Positions 1-10,984 of a DNA stretch of 64,000 bases are shown piece by piece (the first letter of the stretch is position 1; the number at the start of each line of letters is the position of its first letter). The stretch spans positions 6,389,450 to 6,453,449 of the forward strand of contig NW_004955435.1 of NCBI RefSeq assembly GCF_000276665.1, given 5' to 3'. Source of the stretch: Chinchilla lanigera (lineage: Eukaryota > Chordata > Mammalia > Rodentia > Chinchillidae). The notes beneath the pieces are model-generated. The model saw only the letters and a program-made list of their open reading frames with translations. It was not told where the DNA came from and made no database searches. A program made the position numbers and the translations under genes.

Positions 1-845
1 TATCTCCAGTCTTGTTTGATTGTAAATAGTGTTTAATCTCTGCTTTGATTTCATCTGTGACTCATTGGTTGTTCAGGAGGATGTTATTTAATTTCCAACT
101 GTTTATGGAGTTTTTGTGTTTTCTTTTGTCATTGATGTTCAATTTCATTGCACTATGTTCTGATAGTAAAAATAGGATATTTTCAATTCCTTTGCATTTA
201 CTTATGCATGTTCTATGTACTAGTATATTGTCTATTTTAGAGAATGTACATGTGCAGCTGAGAAGAATGTGTATTCTGATGCTGTTGGGTGGAACACTGT
301 GTAAAGGTCTACTAAGTCCATATGAGCACAAGTTTGGTTAAGTTCTGTTATTTCTTTCCCAATGTTTTGTCTTGTTGATCTAACTCTTTGTGACAATGGT
401 GTGTCAAAGTCCCCTGTTATGATTGTGTTGCTACTTATTTTATTTTTTATGTCTGTTAGAATTTGTCTTATATAGGTGGGTGCTCCTATATTTTGTGCAC
501 AGATGTTTAAGATTGTTATCTCCTCCTCTTGAAGCTTCTCCTTCACAAGTATGTAGTGACCTTCTTTATCCCTTTTGATTGCTCTTGGTTTGAAGTTCAT
601 GTTGTTTGCAAACACAATAGCTACACCTGCTTTTTTCTGGGTTCCTGTCCCGTGGAGTATTGTTTTCCATCCTTTAATTTCAGTCTGTGAATTTCCTTTT
701 GAGTTAAATGTGTTTCTTGTATACAACATATACAAGTAGGGTTTTGTTTCCTAATCCACTCTGCAGGTCTGCTTCTTTTGGTTGGTGCATTGAGACCTTT
801 TACATTGATGGTTATAGCTGATATGTACTGGTTTATGTTTGTCAT
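1..845 (-). pseudogene. L1 ORF2 N-terminus (APE-type endonuclease domain), broken and partial
   Basis: ORF2 encodes the endonuclease and reverse transcriptase of L1; only the endonuclease part is in the window. The start at 845 gives MTNINQYISAITINVKGLN, a typical L1 ORF2 opening, followed by the QETHL motif with the catalytic Glu. The protein then shifts frame (232-735) and shows TGDFDTPLS, where the family motif is GDFN, so the catalytic Asn is replaced by Asp. A further shift moves to frame 62-331, where the usual SDHNA motif reads SEHSA. A stop follows at about position 60, where a Trp codon is expected. There are at least two frameshifts, one nonsense change and two altered active-site motifs, so the domain is inactive. 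Confidence 0.9.
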
Positions 846-884
846 GTTATTTTCCTGCTGTTGGATCCTCCTTCTTCCCTTTGT

Positions 885-1909
885 TTAATTGCTTGCTCTT
901 CCTGGTGGTTCCTTTCTAGCTTTCTCTAGAATATCTTTTAGTGCTTTTTGTAGGATATGCTTGGTGCTCATGAATTTCTTCAATTGTTCTTTATCATGAA
1001 AATATTTTATTTCTCCATTAAATTTGAAAGAAATCTTGCAGGATACATCAATCTGGGTTGGAAGCTGTTTTCTTTCAGTACCTGAAATACTTCACTCCAA
1101 GCTTTTCTTGCCTTGATGGTTTGTGTTGAGAAGTCTGTCATGATTCTGATAGGCTTACCTTTATAGGTTATGTTTCTTTTCTCTAAAAGCTTTTAAGATT
1201 CTGAGCTCTTGTTGAGTTTTGAGGATCTTGATCATTATATGTCTGGGTATAGATTTATTTTGGTTATGATTAACTGGAGTTCTATATGCTTCACTTATCT
1301 GGATGTCTAATTCTTTTTCCATGCCTGGGAGATTTTCTGCTATTATTTCTGTAAATAGTCTTTTTATGTCATTTGTGTTGATACCTGTTGTTTCAGTAAT
1401 ACCTATTACCCTGACATTATTTTTCTGAGAAGCTACTTGAAGGTGTTGAATTGTCATTTCCTGGCTCCTTATTGTTTTTAAGACATCCCTCCTTTCATGT
1501 TCATTAGTGGCAATGCTGTCTTCAAGGTCTGAAAGTCTATCTTCAGCTTCATTCAGGTGGTTTTGCAAGCTTTTAATGGAATTTTTAAGTTCTGGATATC
1601 TGTTTGCATCTGTTTCATACCTTCTAGTTCTTTTCTATATTGTTCCCTGAAGGTTTCATTAAGTTGTCTATGCTCTTCTATTTTCTTGTCAATGTCATCT
1701 TTGGATATGCTGAACATTTCTTTCATTATTTTTGTCATTTCTTTTCTCACCTGAGACATTATTTGTGATCTGATGTCTTCTATGGCCTGATGGAATTTCT
1801 TTACTGCAGTTGCTATCATTTCAGAAATTTCAGGTGTATGACTTCCAGGCTCCTCTGTGCTGATGTCTCCTGGACTTTTTTTGGGTGGTGTAGACATCTG
1901 GGATTGCAT
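885..1909 (-). pseudogene. L1 ORF1 (RNA-binding chaperone), frameshifted
   Basis: L1 ORF1 encodes the trimeric RNA-binding protein that packages L1 RNA in the cytoplasm. The frame opening at 1909 runs to 1553 and gives a Glu/Lys/Gln-rich segment typical of the coiled coil. A second frame (1568-1161) continues with heptad-like sequence and then an RRM-like stretch (NNVRVIGITETTG) and the start of the C-terminal domain (RHIMIKILK, then REKKHNL). The remainder of the C-terminal domain lies in a third frame down to a stop at 885-887. Two frameshifts, near 1560 and near 1161, therefore split one gene. Total length is about 1,025 bp, as expected for an ORF1 of ~340 codons. The product would not be made intact. 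Confidence 0.9.
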
Positions 1910-2432
1910 TTTGGTCCTTCATATTTTCCTTTTTGAAGATCCAGAGCCTTCCTGGAGTGCAACCTCACTTTCCTGATTGTGTGTGAGTAGCAGGGAGAGA
2001 GCCTACAGATTCACAGTGCTCAGTGCAGCCCCTGTGCTGGTGAGTGTTGGCAAGGTGGGGTCCCAGATGCTCTCAGCCTTTCTTGCATTCAGCTGGCTCC
2101 CAGACATGTGTGGGAAGGGTGGGGGAAGCTCACCAGAGTTCCTGAGACTGGGGTTCAACCCAGCTTCCACAAGAGTGGGGGGAATACTGGTCATGTTCAC
2201 CAAGGCTTCAGATATTGTCCAGGAAACAGCCTGCTTCCCACACTGGAAGGGGAGGGTGAGGGTGGACTCCCCGAGGCTGCTGACTCTGACCAGATTTCAG
2301 CTGAGTGCCTGGGGGTTAGGGGGGTGCGAATTCTTCTGGCAGTGACCAGCAAGGTCCCAGAAGTTGTCCAAGGCTCCAAGTGCCACACACACTAGTAGGG
2401 AAGGCACCAGAGTGGCTCACTGGGGTTCCTCA

Positions 2433-2741
2433 AGGTGTCTGGAGTTCAGCTCAGCCCCACCAGACACACTATGGGTGTGGCCAGTAGCCACTGAGGTCTC
2501 AGAGGGTACCTGGATTTCTGCTTTCCTTGCGTACTGGTCAGGGAGGAGCCATGGCGCCTCAGTGAGCTTCCTGAAGATGTCCAGGATTCAACCCAGCCAA
2601 GACACACACACTGTGGGTGTGGCCGGTAGCCCTCAAGGCACCAGAGGGTGCCCGGGTTCCACTTGCCTTGCACGCTGGTCAGGGAGGCACTGCCACACCT
2701 CACTAGGCTTCCCAAAGATGTCCAGGGTTCAGCCCCACCAC
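2433..2741 (-). repeat. Tandem ~141 bp units in L1 5'UTR
   Basis: Several markers recur at a spacing of 141-142 bases: 'GGGTGTGGCC' at 2473 and 2615, 'CTGGTCAGGGAGG' at 2534 and 2675, and 'GATGTCCAGG' at 2576 and 2717. A further diverged partial unit starts near 2433 (AGGTGTCTGG). Copies differ by scattered substitutions, so the tandem array predates much of the decay of this L1. Confidence 0.85.
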
Positions 2742-2988
2742 TGTCCAGGTTTCTATTCGGTCCCAGGCTCATGTGTGGGGCCACCAGCAGCTCATCTGAG
2801 TTCCTGAAGCCATTCGAAGTGCAGGTCAGCTCAGACAGGGGAAGTGGGGAGGAAAGGAGGGGCTGGGAGTGGACCCCAGGCCCCTAGAGCTGTCCAGGTT
2901 TCTGCCTGGTCCCAAGCTCATGTGTGGGGCCGGAAGCAGCTCAACCTAGTTCCGAAGCTGTCCTAGGTGCAGCTCAGCTCCGACCCAG
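2741..2988 (-). repeat. Second tandem unit type (~149 bp period) in L1 5'UTR
   Basis: The block beginning CTGTCCAGGTTTCT at 2741 recurs at 2890, a spacing of 149 bases. Both copies continue with GGTCCCA, GCTCATGTGTGGGGCC, a CAGCTCA block and a GTGCAG(C/G)TCAGCTC block. The sequence differs from the neighbouring 141 bp unit, so the L1 promoter region appears to combine two unit types. Confidence 0.82.
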
Positions 2989-2990
2989 AC

Positions 2991-5014
2991 TTTTAATACA
3001 TTCGTTCTTTAGCTCCACTTTCTGAAAGGGTTACTCTCTGTAAAACTCACCTGATGATTTATATTGACGCTGCTTTCCTAATCCTCTCAGTGGACTTCAG
3101 TTGTGCACTGTGGTTGAGATCTCTTGTGCCCTTGTGTTTTTCTAAGTACACTCCTATTCTTTTGCATCTCTGCCATGAGGACAAGCCATTCCCTTTTGTT
3201 ATACACAGACCTTGCTGTCTTGGTCATCCTCCAAATTTTTCTTTTTTCTCTTAGGGAAAGTTATTTTCTCTGTTGTGTTTTTCTTCTAAGCCTTCAAAGC
3301 ACAGACTACATTTCCCTATTTACAAATATCATTTCATGAATCTCATGACCTCTGTGTGCCCCATCCATTCATCCTTGAGTAAAAATTTTCCATTTTCCAG
3401 CAGGTGAGTTGGTGATGGACGTAGAGCCCTTAGTTTCTTTTGGGGTCCACTTGCATGCTGAATTTAGTCCCAGAATGCATGTTTTGTCCTCAACTCTTAC
3501 CTCTATTTGTCAGTGTCCATTCATATGCTGAGCCCTGTTAGAACGCTTTGATTGTTAGTGTTCTCCCCTTAACAATGAGTCAGATTCCATTAGCAACCCT
3601 GCCTTATAAATGAGGCAAATGGAGGACAAGACCTCTCAGTAATGTTGCCCTGCTTCCATCACTCCTTCTTGTAATTTTCCTTGCCTTGCTCAACAATCCT
3701 CTGGGCAGTGTGCACAACTGCGTAGTCTCATTTCCTCTCCTGCTGCATCCAGAGCGTTACCCTCTGTGTGGCTCTGAAAGGAAGGACCTGATGGGGAAGT
3801 AACTCAGAGGACGGGGTTTGGAGCTGACTCGTATCTAATCCTAGAGCAGCTGAGCCCAGCCAGTCATTCTGTAAATGGTTTGGGTAGGCTCTGCCTCCCA
3901 GAAATAGTGGTCCGGAGCTGGAGTTAGCACAAATATTTTCTCCAACACATTTACGGCCTTCAATATAATCTGATGTTGCCCATGGATTCCTAATCCCTAT
4001 CCAATGAACGTTAGCCTTAGTAAAACTGTGTTTTAAATTAAAAGTGTGACATCTTGAAAGCTCTCATTTATAATATAATTGAAAGTTTTTGTCCTTTTAT
4101 ATCTCTTTGTGCAAAGTTGTTCAATGCCTTTATTCTACTCTGATAATTTGTTAATCTAGGAGAATTGTCTACTGCTTGTATACCCAATATGATTCTATGT
4201 ATACTTAGACCACCTCTTTATTGAGGGATATGAGACTCACATCATGAATGTGCTGGAAAAAATTTGGGTATGTGGGGTTAGCACATCCATTTGGTAAATG
4301 TATCCAACAATCCAACCTTGTATCTACCAACTTATCCACTAGCATCAAAAACTTCAAGGGCCTATGTTGAGAAGAAGAACATTGGCAAAATTCAGAGAAA
4401 CCAGCTGTCACATCACCTTCTGTCCTGTTACAGACATGACTAGGTGTTTGGTCTTATTTCTAAATGGGGAATGGAGTACTGGTGCCTGAGTTCATTAAGA
4501 CAGGATGAAACCAGACTTGCTACGTTTATATTGGGACTTTTCTGTTTGCTGTGTGGAAACAGTGGAGAACATTAAGGAGGAGAATAATTTGGTTCAGATT
4601 TGTGTTTGAGAGATTCAGTAACAAGGCAGCCTCTGATAAATTGGGAGGTGGAGTAGTCCTTGGCAGGGATATCAGCTTGGGAGCTACTAGGACAACAAAG
4701 TTAAGAATTTCTAAGAACCCGCCTCAGAGGTTAGCAGCAGTGCTAGCATGGAGGTGGGAGAATTCATGTGTGGGATAAGATCTGAGAAATATCAAGCTGA
4801 CAGAACAAACAGTGGATTTGATGTAGTAACCTGTTCTTCAGCTGAAAAGTTCAAGTGAATATATTCAAATGAAAGATGGCTGTGAATTACGCTGAAGGCC
4901 ATTGACGAAATGTTAATTTTTCACTACAGGAAAAAACATGAAAGTGGCAGCTGAGGATCTGGAGTTTGACCTGGCAAACTTTTAAATTTGAAGTATCTGA
5001 GTGACAACGAGGGA
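2991..5014. other. No recognised gene or repeat
   Basis: AT-rich sequence without a sustained reading frame. The open stretches at 3054-3339 and 4551-4778 are short, lack any recognisable domain and lie in unremarkable sequence. No repeat family could be assigned by eye. Confidence 0.5.
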
Positions 5015-5260
5015 ATAAGATACATTTATGGGCCACCTGCTATGCACCGGGCACCTCGCTGGAGACATTCTACACAGTGTTCCATTTTCTGTCTCCAACA
5101 TCACCGTGAAATTCAGTAATTCCACTTCACAGATAAGGAGTATGACTGCTGTCCACAGCTGAACTGTGAAATTTTCATCGCTCATAGCAAATTCCTGCCA
5201 TTGATATGGCAGTGCCCAGATTTGAAACCAGGTCTGTCTGTCCCTGTAATCTCCATGAGG
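5015..5260 (-). repeat. MIR SINE
   Basis: The order of motifs matches a MIR read in reverse. A 'CACCTGCTATGCACCGGGCAC' type tRNA-distal end is followed by a 'CTTCACAGATAAGGAG' core block, then 'CAGATTTGAAACCAGGTCTG'. MIRs are ancient and shared by all mammals. The copy is heavily diverged. Confidence 0.75.
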
Positions 5261-5309
5261 AGATGCTGAGGAGTACAGGGAGGGAGGGCAGAGTTTTAGC
5301 TTCATGTCC

Positions 5310-5412
5310 CACCACTGCCTGAAGCAAGATCTTTAAATATTCTGTGCCTCATCTTGCTCTTTGATACAGAAAAGGAGAAAATAATGCTTACTTCCATAAA
5401 GTTGTTTCTTGG
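5310..5412 (+). repeat. MIR SINE fragment
   Basis: The segment around CTGTGCCTCATCTTGCTC followed by an AATAATG...CTTCCATAAAGTTGTTT block matches the central part of a MIR in forward orientation. It directly follows the reverse-oriented MIR, giving a head-to-head pair. Confidence 0.6.
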
Positions 5413-6030
5413 AAGTTACAGTTATGATTGTATCATGTGTGCATCACATTGTATGGACTAGTAAGTGTATATTGTACATATATATTATATACATAAAGCT
5501 CAATCATTGTATTTTGAGACCTAGTTATCTCATATTATTATTATTATTATTGTTAATTACTAGTACTATGATGTCAATATTTCATTTGAAACTCTCCAAG
5601 AAGGTAGGAAATATAGGTACAGAGGCCAAGCAAAAATGTTAATGACCGAACATAATGTAGGTCATAATTAAAATTACTGAGCTAAGGCATATGATCTTCT
5701 TCTTAGCCTTAGAAATTATTTTGACTCTATAACAATTTGACTTTCTGGAAGAAGACTCCTGTTATGCTATTATAGAGATCCTATAAACCTCTCATTTTGC
5801 TAATATTTTTAATGATTCATCAGGAACTTCAATCTCCTTTTTTGGTCCTGAACAATGAGTGAAGAACTCAGGTGCACAGCCAAGTAAGTTACAGTTCTCT
5901 ACAACAAGCAACTCATGATCACGTGAGAGCGGTAGAAATGGACTGCTAAGAACTAAGTATTATGAAACACAAAACAGACAGCTAACACTGTTGGGAGATA
6001 CTGTTTCTTAGAAAATGACATGTTAGTGGA
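5413..6030. other. Unassigned AT-rich DNA with a short ATT microsatellite
   Basis: This holds a short (ATT)n run near 5534-5551. Otherwise I see nothing I can assign. Confidence 0.5.
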
Positions 6031-6146
6031 GTTTTGTTTTTTCTTTTAAGGTAGTACCTGACTAAGCTGTCGCTATGCCCTCGAAATGGCGATCCTCCTA
6101 TCTCATCTTAAGTGCAGGATTACAAGTGTGCAGCATCGCACCTGAC
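6031..6146 (-). repeat. B1 SINE, old copy
   Basis: A T-rich stretch (the A-tail in reverse) is followed by diverged B1 blocks: GATCCTCCTATCTCA, GCAGGATTACAAGTGTG and a CATCGCACCTGAC end, the reverse of a B1 head. Divergence is high, so this is an older copy than the one at 60 kb. Confidence 0.7.
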
Positions 6147-6521
6147 AGCCGTCGTGGGCTCCTTAGGGATGTATGAGGTTAAGCACGAGGATTGGAGGAG
6201 AGGAGGGATGATGTTCTACAGAAACATGAGTGAAGTCCTGCAAGTGAGGATTGCCCCGGCGAAACCAGGCCACTCTGGGCCTCTCACTACCTGGATCAAG
6301 AAGAGAGTGCTTCCCTGCATTCCTGAGGGAGGGTGGGCACGTCTGCTGGATAGGTGGGGAGAAAGACAGAGGCAACAAACTTGGGCACAAACTTGAGCAC
6401 GCTCTGGCACTGCTTATTCTTTTAATGAAGAAGACTTCCTCAGCTAGATGTGAAATCCCAAAGACTTAATAAGAGGAAAAATTAAACCGCATGATCTTAA
6501 AAAGTTTTACTTCGCAGTAAT

Positions 6522-6540
6522 AATGATGATGATGATGATG
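6522..6540. repeat. (ATG)n microsatellite
   Basis: Six to seven uninterrupted ATG units. They create the run of Met codons in a short forward frame starting at 6523, which is not evidence of a gene. Confidence 0.9.
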
Positions 6541-8495
6541 CTTCGTGGAACTGTCAGAGAAACAGTAAAGTTTTTGACGTACGTGTTGCAGTCACGAACA
6601 TCAATAAAAAAAATCCAGGCAGAAGAGCATATTCTTCCTGTACTTGGACGGAAGGGCTCTGGTCCTTCTGAAGTCTCAGACCCTGAGGGAAGTTTCTCAG
6701 TCTGTTCTCCCTCATTGTCAGTAGCTACCCTGCATTATAGGTTAAGATCATAGCGTTCACAGTAAGTTTCCAAACCCATCAGAGAAAGCATCCAAGAAAT
6801 AACGGCAGACTATATATCTCTTAGCATATCTTTGCCTTTAAGTTACTTGAGAAGTGTAGGGTGATGCATTGGGTTTTTCATATGTTTAAATGATAACAAC
6901 CATAGTGGGTATTGACTAAGAGATGTGTAGAAAGATGAAGGGAGTAATTATTCATTTAATCCTAGGAACCACTAAATACTTCTCTATCTTAACAATTACA
7001 ATCTCTTTTAAAAACTGATAGCAACTGACTTTTGAAATTTTAAAAGTAAAATTTTAGATTTAAGAATGCTGTGATTCACTCTATCTGATTAGACACCAGG
7101 CAAACTCACTTATTCATATTCAAAACTCAGAGGAGGGTACGTTTAGAAGCTGTTCTTTTAAAACTTCTGCACGTCCTGGTTGACCCACATTTCCTCTAGC
7201 AGAAATGGGCACCTCCCACTGCTCCCTAGCTCTCTAAACCCTGAGATTAAGCTGTTTACAGAGGCCGTTCTATAGACAAAGCTGAATTTCCAGGGCAAGG
7301 ATATTTTGTTGGAATTTTATTTACATATATTTACTTTGCTTTCTTCTTTGTATGTTATCAGATGCATGGTGATGAAGGAGGTAAATTTGAAAAGAGTGTA
7401 AAAAGAAAACAAAGCAGTATTTTCTATTGCACGTATTTATATAATTTTCAATATCTTCTCATTTCTAAAAAGTAATTGAGTCCCTGCATTTTATTACAGA
7501 ACATAGATTGGGTTTGTAAAATGAAACATCTCTGAAAATAGGTTTGTTCATAGTTTGTGGGTTTAATTTGGCTATGTATTTCCAGAATAGAATCAATCCA
7601 TTCTTATTCATAAGAACAATAGAAATAAACATACTTATTTGAAATCTTATTTGCATGACATATTTTACACAGATTTGATAGAAATGGTAAGTTGCTAAAT
7701 AGAAAATAAATCTTATACTTGGAAAAGGCAAGTATGAACAATAATAATTCTCAAAGCTCACAGAGATCCTAAGCAGCAATTTTTTTCAACTGGATACTTC
7801 TTGGAAATTCCAGAGCCGGTCTTCAGAATATTTTTATATGTTGCTGAGAGAAAGGACTGCAGCTAATATAGGTACAAATGACACACAGTTATTTTAAAAT
7901 GTCATCTATTTGCTGGACCTGAACTGGATAAGGATTCGGACTTGATTCATCCAATTACTGAGCCCAGCAGTGTTTTCACCAGCATATTTCTTTTCCAGCT
8001 GCTCAAGAAAGTTGAAACAAGATCGGGTTGTATGCAAGAAAGACCTTAAAGAATGAAAGAGCAAGTTATTGACTTTGAAATCCTCAGATAGGCCTTTTTA
8101 TACTTTGTGTTGTTTGAATGAATCGGAATTCAACACTTTTTCTTTAACTTCAGAAAACAAAGCTTATAGAAAGAGTCATAAAATTGCCATAAAATCCAAA
8201 ATACGAATCTAGGAGTTCCCTTTTGTGGATCTTTAAACACAACAATCTAGTTTTATGATGAATTTATATATTCTGTGTTATGTAGTATAGAAAAAAAGCA
8301 TAAATTAAGAATGAGTAGAAGTAGGTAAACTTGTTTTCCATCACTATTTATATCAATATTTCTCTGATAAAATCAAATATTGGAAGGTGTCATATATCGA
8401 AGCTATTTTGCCATATTCTGAACAATTCAGTGTTACTAGAAAATAATTTCCTAAAATGACCCAATTTATTGATTTTTTTCAGTAGCCTTCATTTC
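6541..8495. other. No recognised gene or repeat
   Basis: AT-rich, with frequent stops in all frames. The minus-strand frame at 7465-7779 (104 codons) is rich in Ile, Phe and Tyr, as random AT-rich frames are, and shows no domain. Confidence 0.5.
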
Positions 8496-8592
8496 TTTTT
8501 TTTTTTTTTTTTTTTTTTGGAACTGGAAATCTAACCCAGGATCTCGCGCTTGCCAGGCAAGCTCTGTGCCACCGAGCTACATCTCTGGCTCC
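8496..8592 (-). repeat. ID-like tRNA-Ala-derived SINE
   Basis: A run of T (the A-tail in reverse) is followed by GGAACTGGAAATCTAACCCA, GCTTGCCAGGCAAGC and GAGCTACATCTCTGGCTCC, the reverse of an ID-type SINE with its tRNA-Ala-like A and B boxes. It is diverged from the younger copies at 16 and 49 kb. No clean target-site duplication was found. Confidence 0.88.
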
Positions 8593-9761
8593 TATTGATA
8601 TTTTATATGCTTCATTTAGTATGGTTCTTGTTCAAAAATAATTAATTCTTAAGTGTTGCATAAAACAGTGTATTTCTGATGTACAACCTAAGATTATTTA
8701 TATGTATATATGTGTGTGTAATATGTATGCAGATTTTACACAACGCACATACATTATGGAATGGCTAATCCAAGTTCATTAACATATCAGTTACTTTACA
8801 TATTTTCATGTTATGTGTTGAGGGTCTTCAAATTTACTCTCTTATTAATTTTAAAAATGTAATGCCTTGTTACTATCATCACATATTTTGTACCAGATCT
8901 TTACAACTTGTTCCCCAATGTAACTGAATCTTTGTTTTCCTTGAACATTTCTCCACTGACCTGTACAGATTTAGGCATACAGCATGTTCTCAATGAATTT
9001 GTTCTGAACTGTATAATTCTGAAAAATCTATGAGTTTCAAATGTCTAATCACATATTGTTAAAAATATGCAACATAGTAAATTTTTCTTGAGGACTGTTT
9101 GCAAACTTAAAAAGCTAAACATTTGGAAATGACTGACCGGGTTCATTAAAGTCATACAAGCAATTATGTGCCACATTTCTTCCTTTGATGTCTTAAAATA
9201 CTTATCTAAAAGCAGGTGTTTTATTCATGGTTCTAGAATTGCAATAAGAGTACTTGTCTTTGCATGGAGTTCATCTATGGTGCAATCTTATAGCTGATGG
9301 AATTAATCTCACTGAAATTTTTGTGCTGGCATCTTACTTTTAAGACTGCGCCGGTAGAAATTGTATTTTGAGGGAATCAACCACTTTGTGATGAGAAAAT
9401 ATTTCCTATGAGTCATTTCTATTATATTCTGCTGTAGTGAGGTTGAGTTTTAGAATTTCAGAATTCTAACAAAGCAATTTATAGAAGATTGTTTCCTCAG
9501 AGGGTTATTAGTACCAAAATGTAAGAATTACCATCTTTGACAAATGAGTTTTATCCAGACATATAAGCAAAGCTGTCTTGTTCTTCCTGGTGATTTCTGT
9601 GGTGCATGTCTTCTAAGGCAATAACACAGAACTCTTGAGCTCCTAAGTTATAGAGAGTTCAACCTTGCTCTTGTTTGTCTTCTACATATTCTGATGGAAT
9701 ATAGGCACAATCACATCCACTAAAATATAACATCAAAACAAAACAAATTTAGTAACAGCTC
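8593..9761. other. No recognised gene or repeat
   Basis: AT-rich DNA. It contains a TATGTATATATGTGTG-type low-complexity stretch near 8700. Nothing else assigned. Confidence 0.45.
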
Positions 9762-10169
9762 TGTTTTAGCTATTTTGCTGAGATAAAATAACCAAAACTC
9801 AAAGTTAAAGGGGAAAATGTTATTTAGCTCACAGTTTGTAGAGGTTTCAGTCCATACGCAGCCAGCTCAAAGGCAAGGTGTGCTGACAGAGGCCATCACA
9901 TAGGAGAACAATTCATGGAGTGGTCCACAAGATAGCAAAAGCAACAAGGGAGAACTAAACTTATATTGCATGCAGGCTACTCTCCAGTGGGTGTGCCACT
10001 TACACCCTTAATCCTAGCTAGGATTTATGAGAAACCAATAAGTGGACTGATTTACTAATCACAGACCCTTAATCCCAGCATCACACACTCTGGATTCAGC
10101 CACCTCTGAAAATCTCCCCACCATGACTGCATGAGTTTTTTGGGGGACATCTAGAGACAAAGCATAACA
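9762..10169 (-). mobile_element. ERVL-MaLR-like solo LTR (diverged)
   Basis: On the minus strand this starts with TGTTATG and has the same block order as the LTRs at 14.0, 19.9, 46.2 and 51.1 kb: a GGACATCTAG-type 5' end, a GGGTG(T/G)(A/G)GC centre, and a GAGCTAAATAA block near the 3' end. The polyadenylation hexamer is changed (AATAAC). No coding sequence is attached, so it is a solo LTR or remnant. It is the most diverged of the five copies. Confidence 0.75.
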
Positions 10170-10984
10170 TGGTCTTAGAAATCACAGATGAGCTGTGAGA
10201 ATTTCAGTCATTTTCCCCTGCAGTCATCTTACCCAGGCATTTCTCTTGGTGGCCATCTAGGTAGACAAAGACTGATGAATGATCAGGACTGGCCCCCAGG
10301 AAGCCCATCATCCTTTAAAGTGCTGCTCCTTTGCCTTGTGGCTGTAAATTAGCCAGTCTATCATGACTTACTCTGACTTGTATTTTCTCAGCATTCCACA
10401 GGAGATGGCATTAACTCAGTTCTGCAGAGTAGGCCAGGTTTTATATATCTGCAAGAGGTAATCAAGCTCCATAGTAAGCCACTATAGTCCTCAGAATAAT
10501 CCAATTTAAGGAGATTGAAGAGTTGCTTCTATCCTTTAAAGTCACTGGCCTAGAACTTGATATAATGTTAAATAAGTTTCATGTCTCAATTAAATCTGTA
10601 GTTTTCCAAGGACACCTAAATCTCCACTTCTTTGATTTTACAAGACAAGCATGATTGCTAATATTTATCCTTAGGAATATTTTCTATGTTCCATAGCAAT
10701 AATGTTAAATAGGAGTCTGAGGTCAAATAATTTTGCTGTTATTGTAATTAGTTATTTCAATATTTCTTCAGGGATCTTTTTATATGTTCATATCCACTAT
10801 GTGTCTCCAGACTTATTTGGCTATAAATCATTGTATTATTACTCAATGTTAATTTTTAAATTTATGATTATCCACTTACATGGGAAGTTGGTCTATAAAG
10901 ACTTTTTTTTTCTACTTTTGTATATTATTATTGGTATGTTTGAAAACTGCTACAGCTTTGTAGTACATGCATTCATCCTGGTGA
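10170..10984. other. No recognised gene or repeat
   Basis: AT-rich DNA. The forward frame at 10702-11088 (128 codons) is a hydrophobic, low-complexity translation of T-rich sequence and its end runs into an L1 3'UTR, so it is not considered a gene. Confidence 0.45.

Larger units (their letters stand above)
1..2990 (-). mobile_element. L1 retrotransposon, 5' portion, truncated by the window edge
   Basis: Read on the minus strand, this is the 5' portion of an L1. It has a GC-rich 5'UTR (about 1910-2990), then ORF1 (about 885-1909), a short spacer, then the start of ORF2 (845 and below). The order and sizes match a mammalian L1, and ORF1 is close to the usual ~340 codons. The 5' end is placed near 2990, where GC-rich repeated sequence changes abruptly to AT-rich DNA. 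The 3' side lies outside the window, so no target-site duplication can be checked. Both reading frames are broken, so the copy is dead. It is nonetheless a rare copy that kept its 5'UTR, since most L1s are 5' truncated. Confidence 0.93.
1910..2990 (-). promoter_or_regulatory. L1 5'UTR / internal promoter region with tandem units
   Basis: This stretch upstream of ORF1 is far richer in G and C than its surroundings and carries no coding frame of note. Part of it is built of direct repeats: a ~141 bp unit and, further upstream in the L1, a ~149 bp unit, annotated separately. In mammals the L1 5'UTR holds the RNA polymerase II promoter, and in mouse and rat it is made of tandem monomers. By analogy this region was probably the promoter. 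That role is inferred; the position and repetition are seen. Confidence 0.75.

Noticed and set aside
2364..2807. 147-codon forward frame in GC-rich DNA
   Set aside because: It lies antisense in the tandem-repeat L1 5'UTR; length is explained by high GC and repetition.
2433..2988. CRISPR-like array of spaced repeats
   Set aside because: The repeats are contiguous 141 and 149 bp units without spacers and lie in an L1 5'UTR of a mammalian genome.
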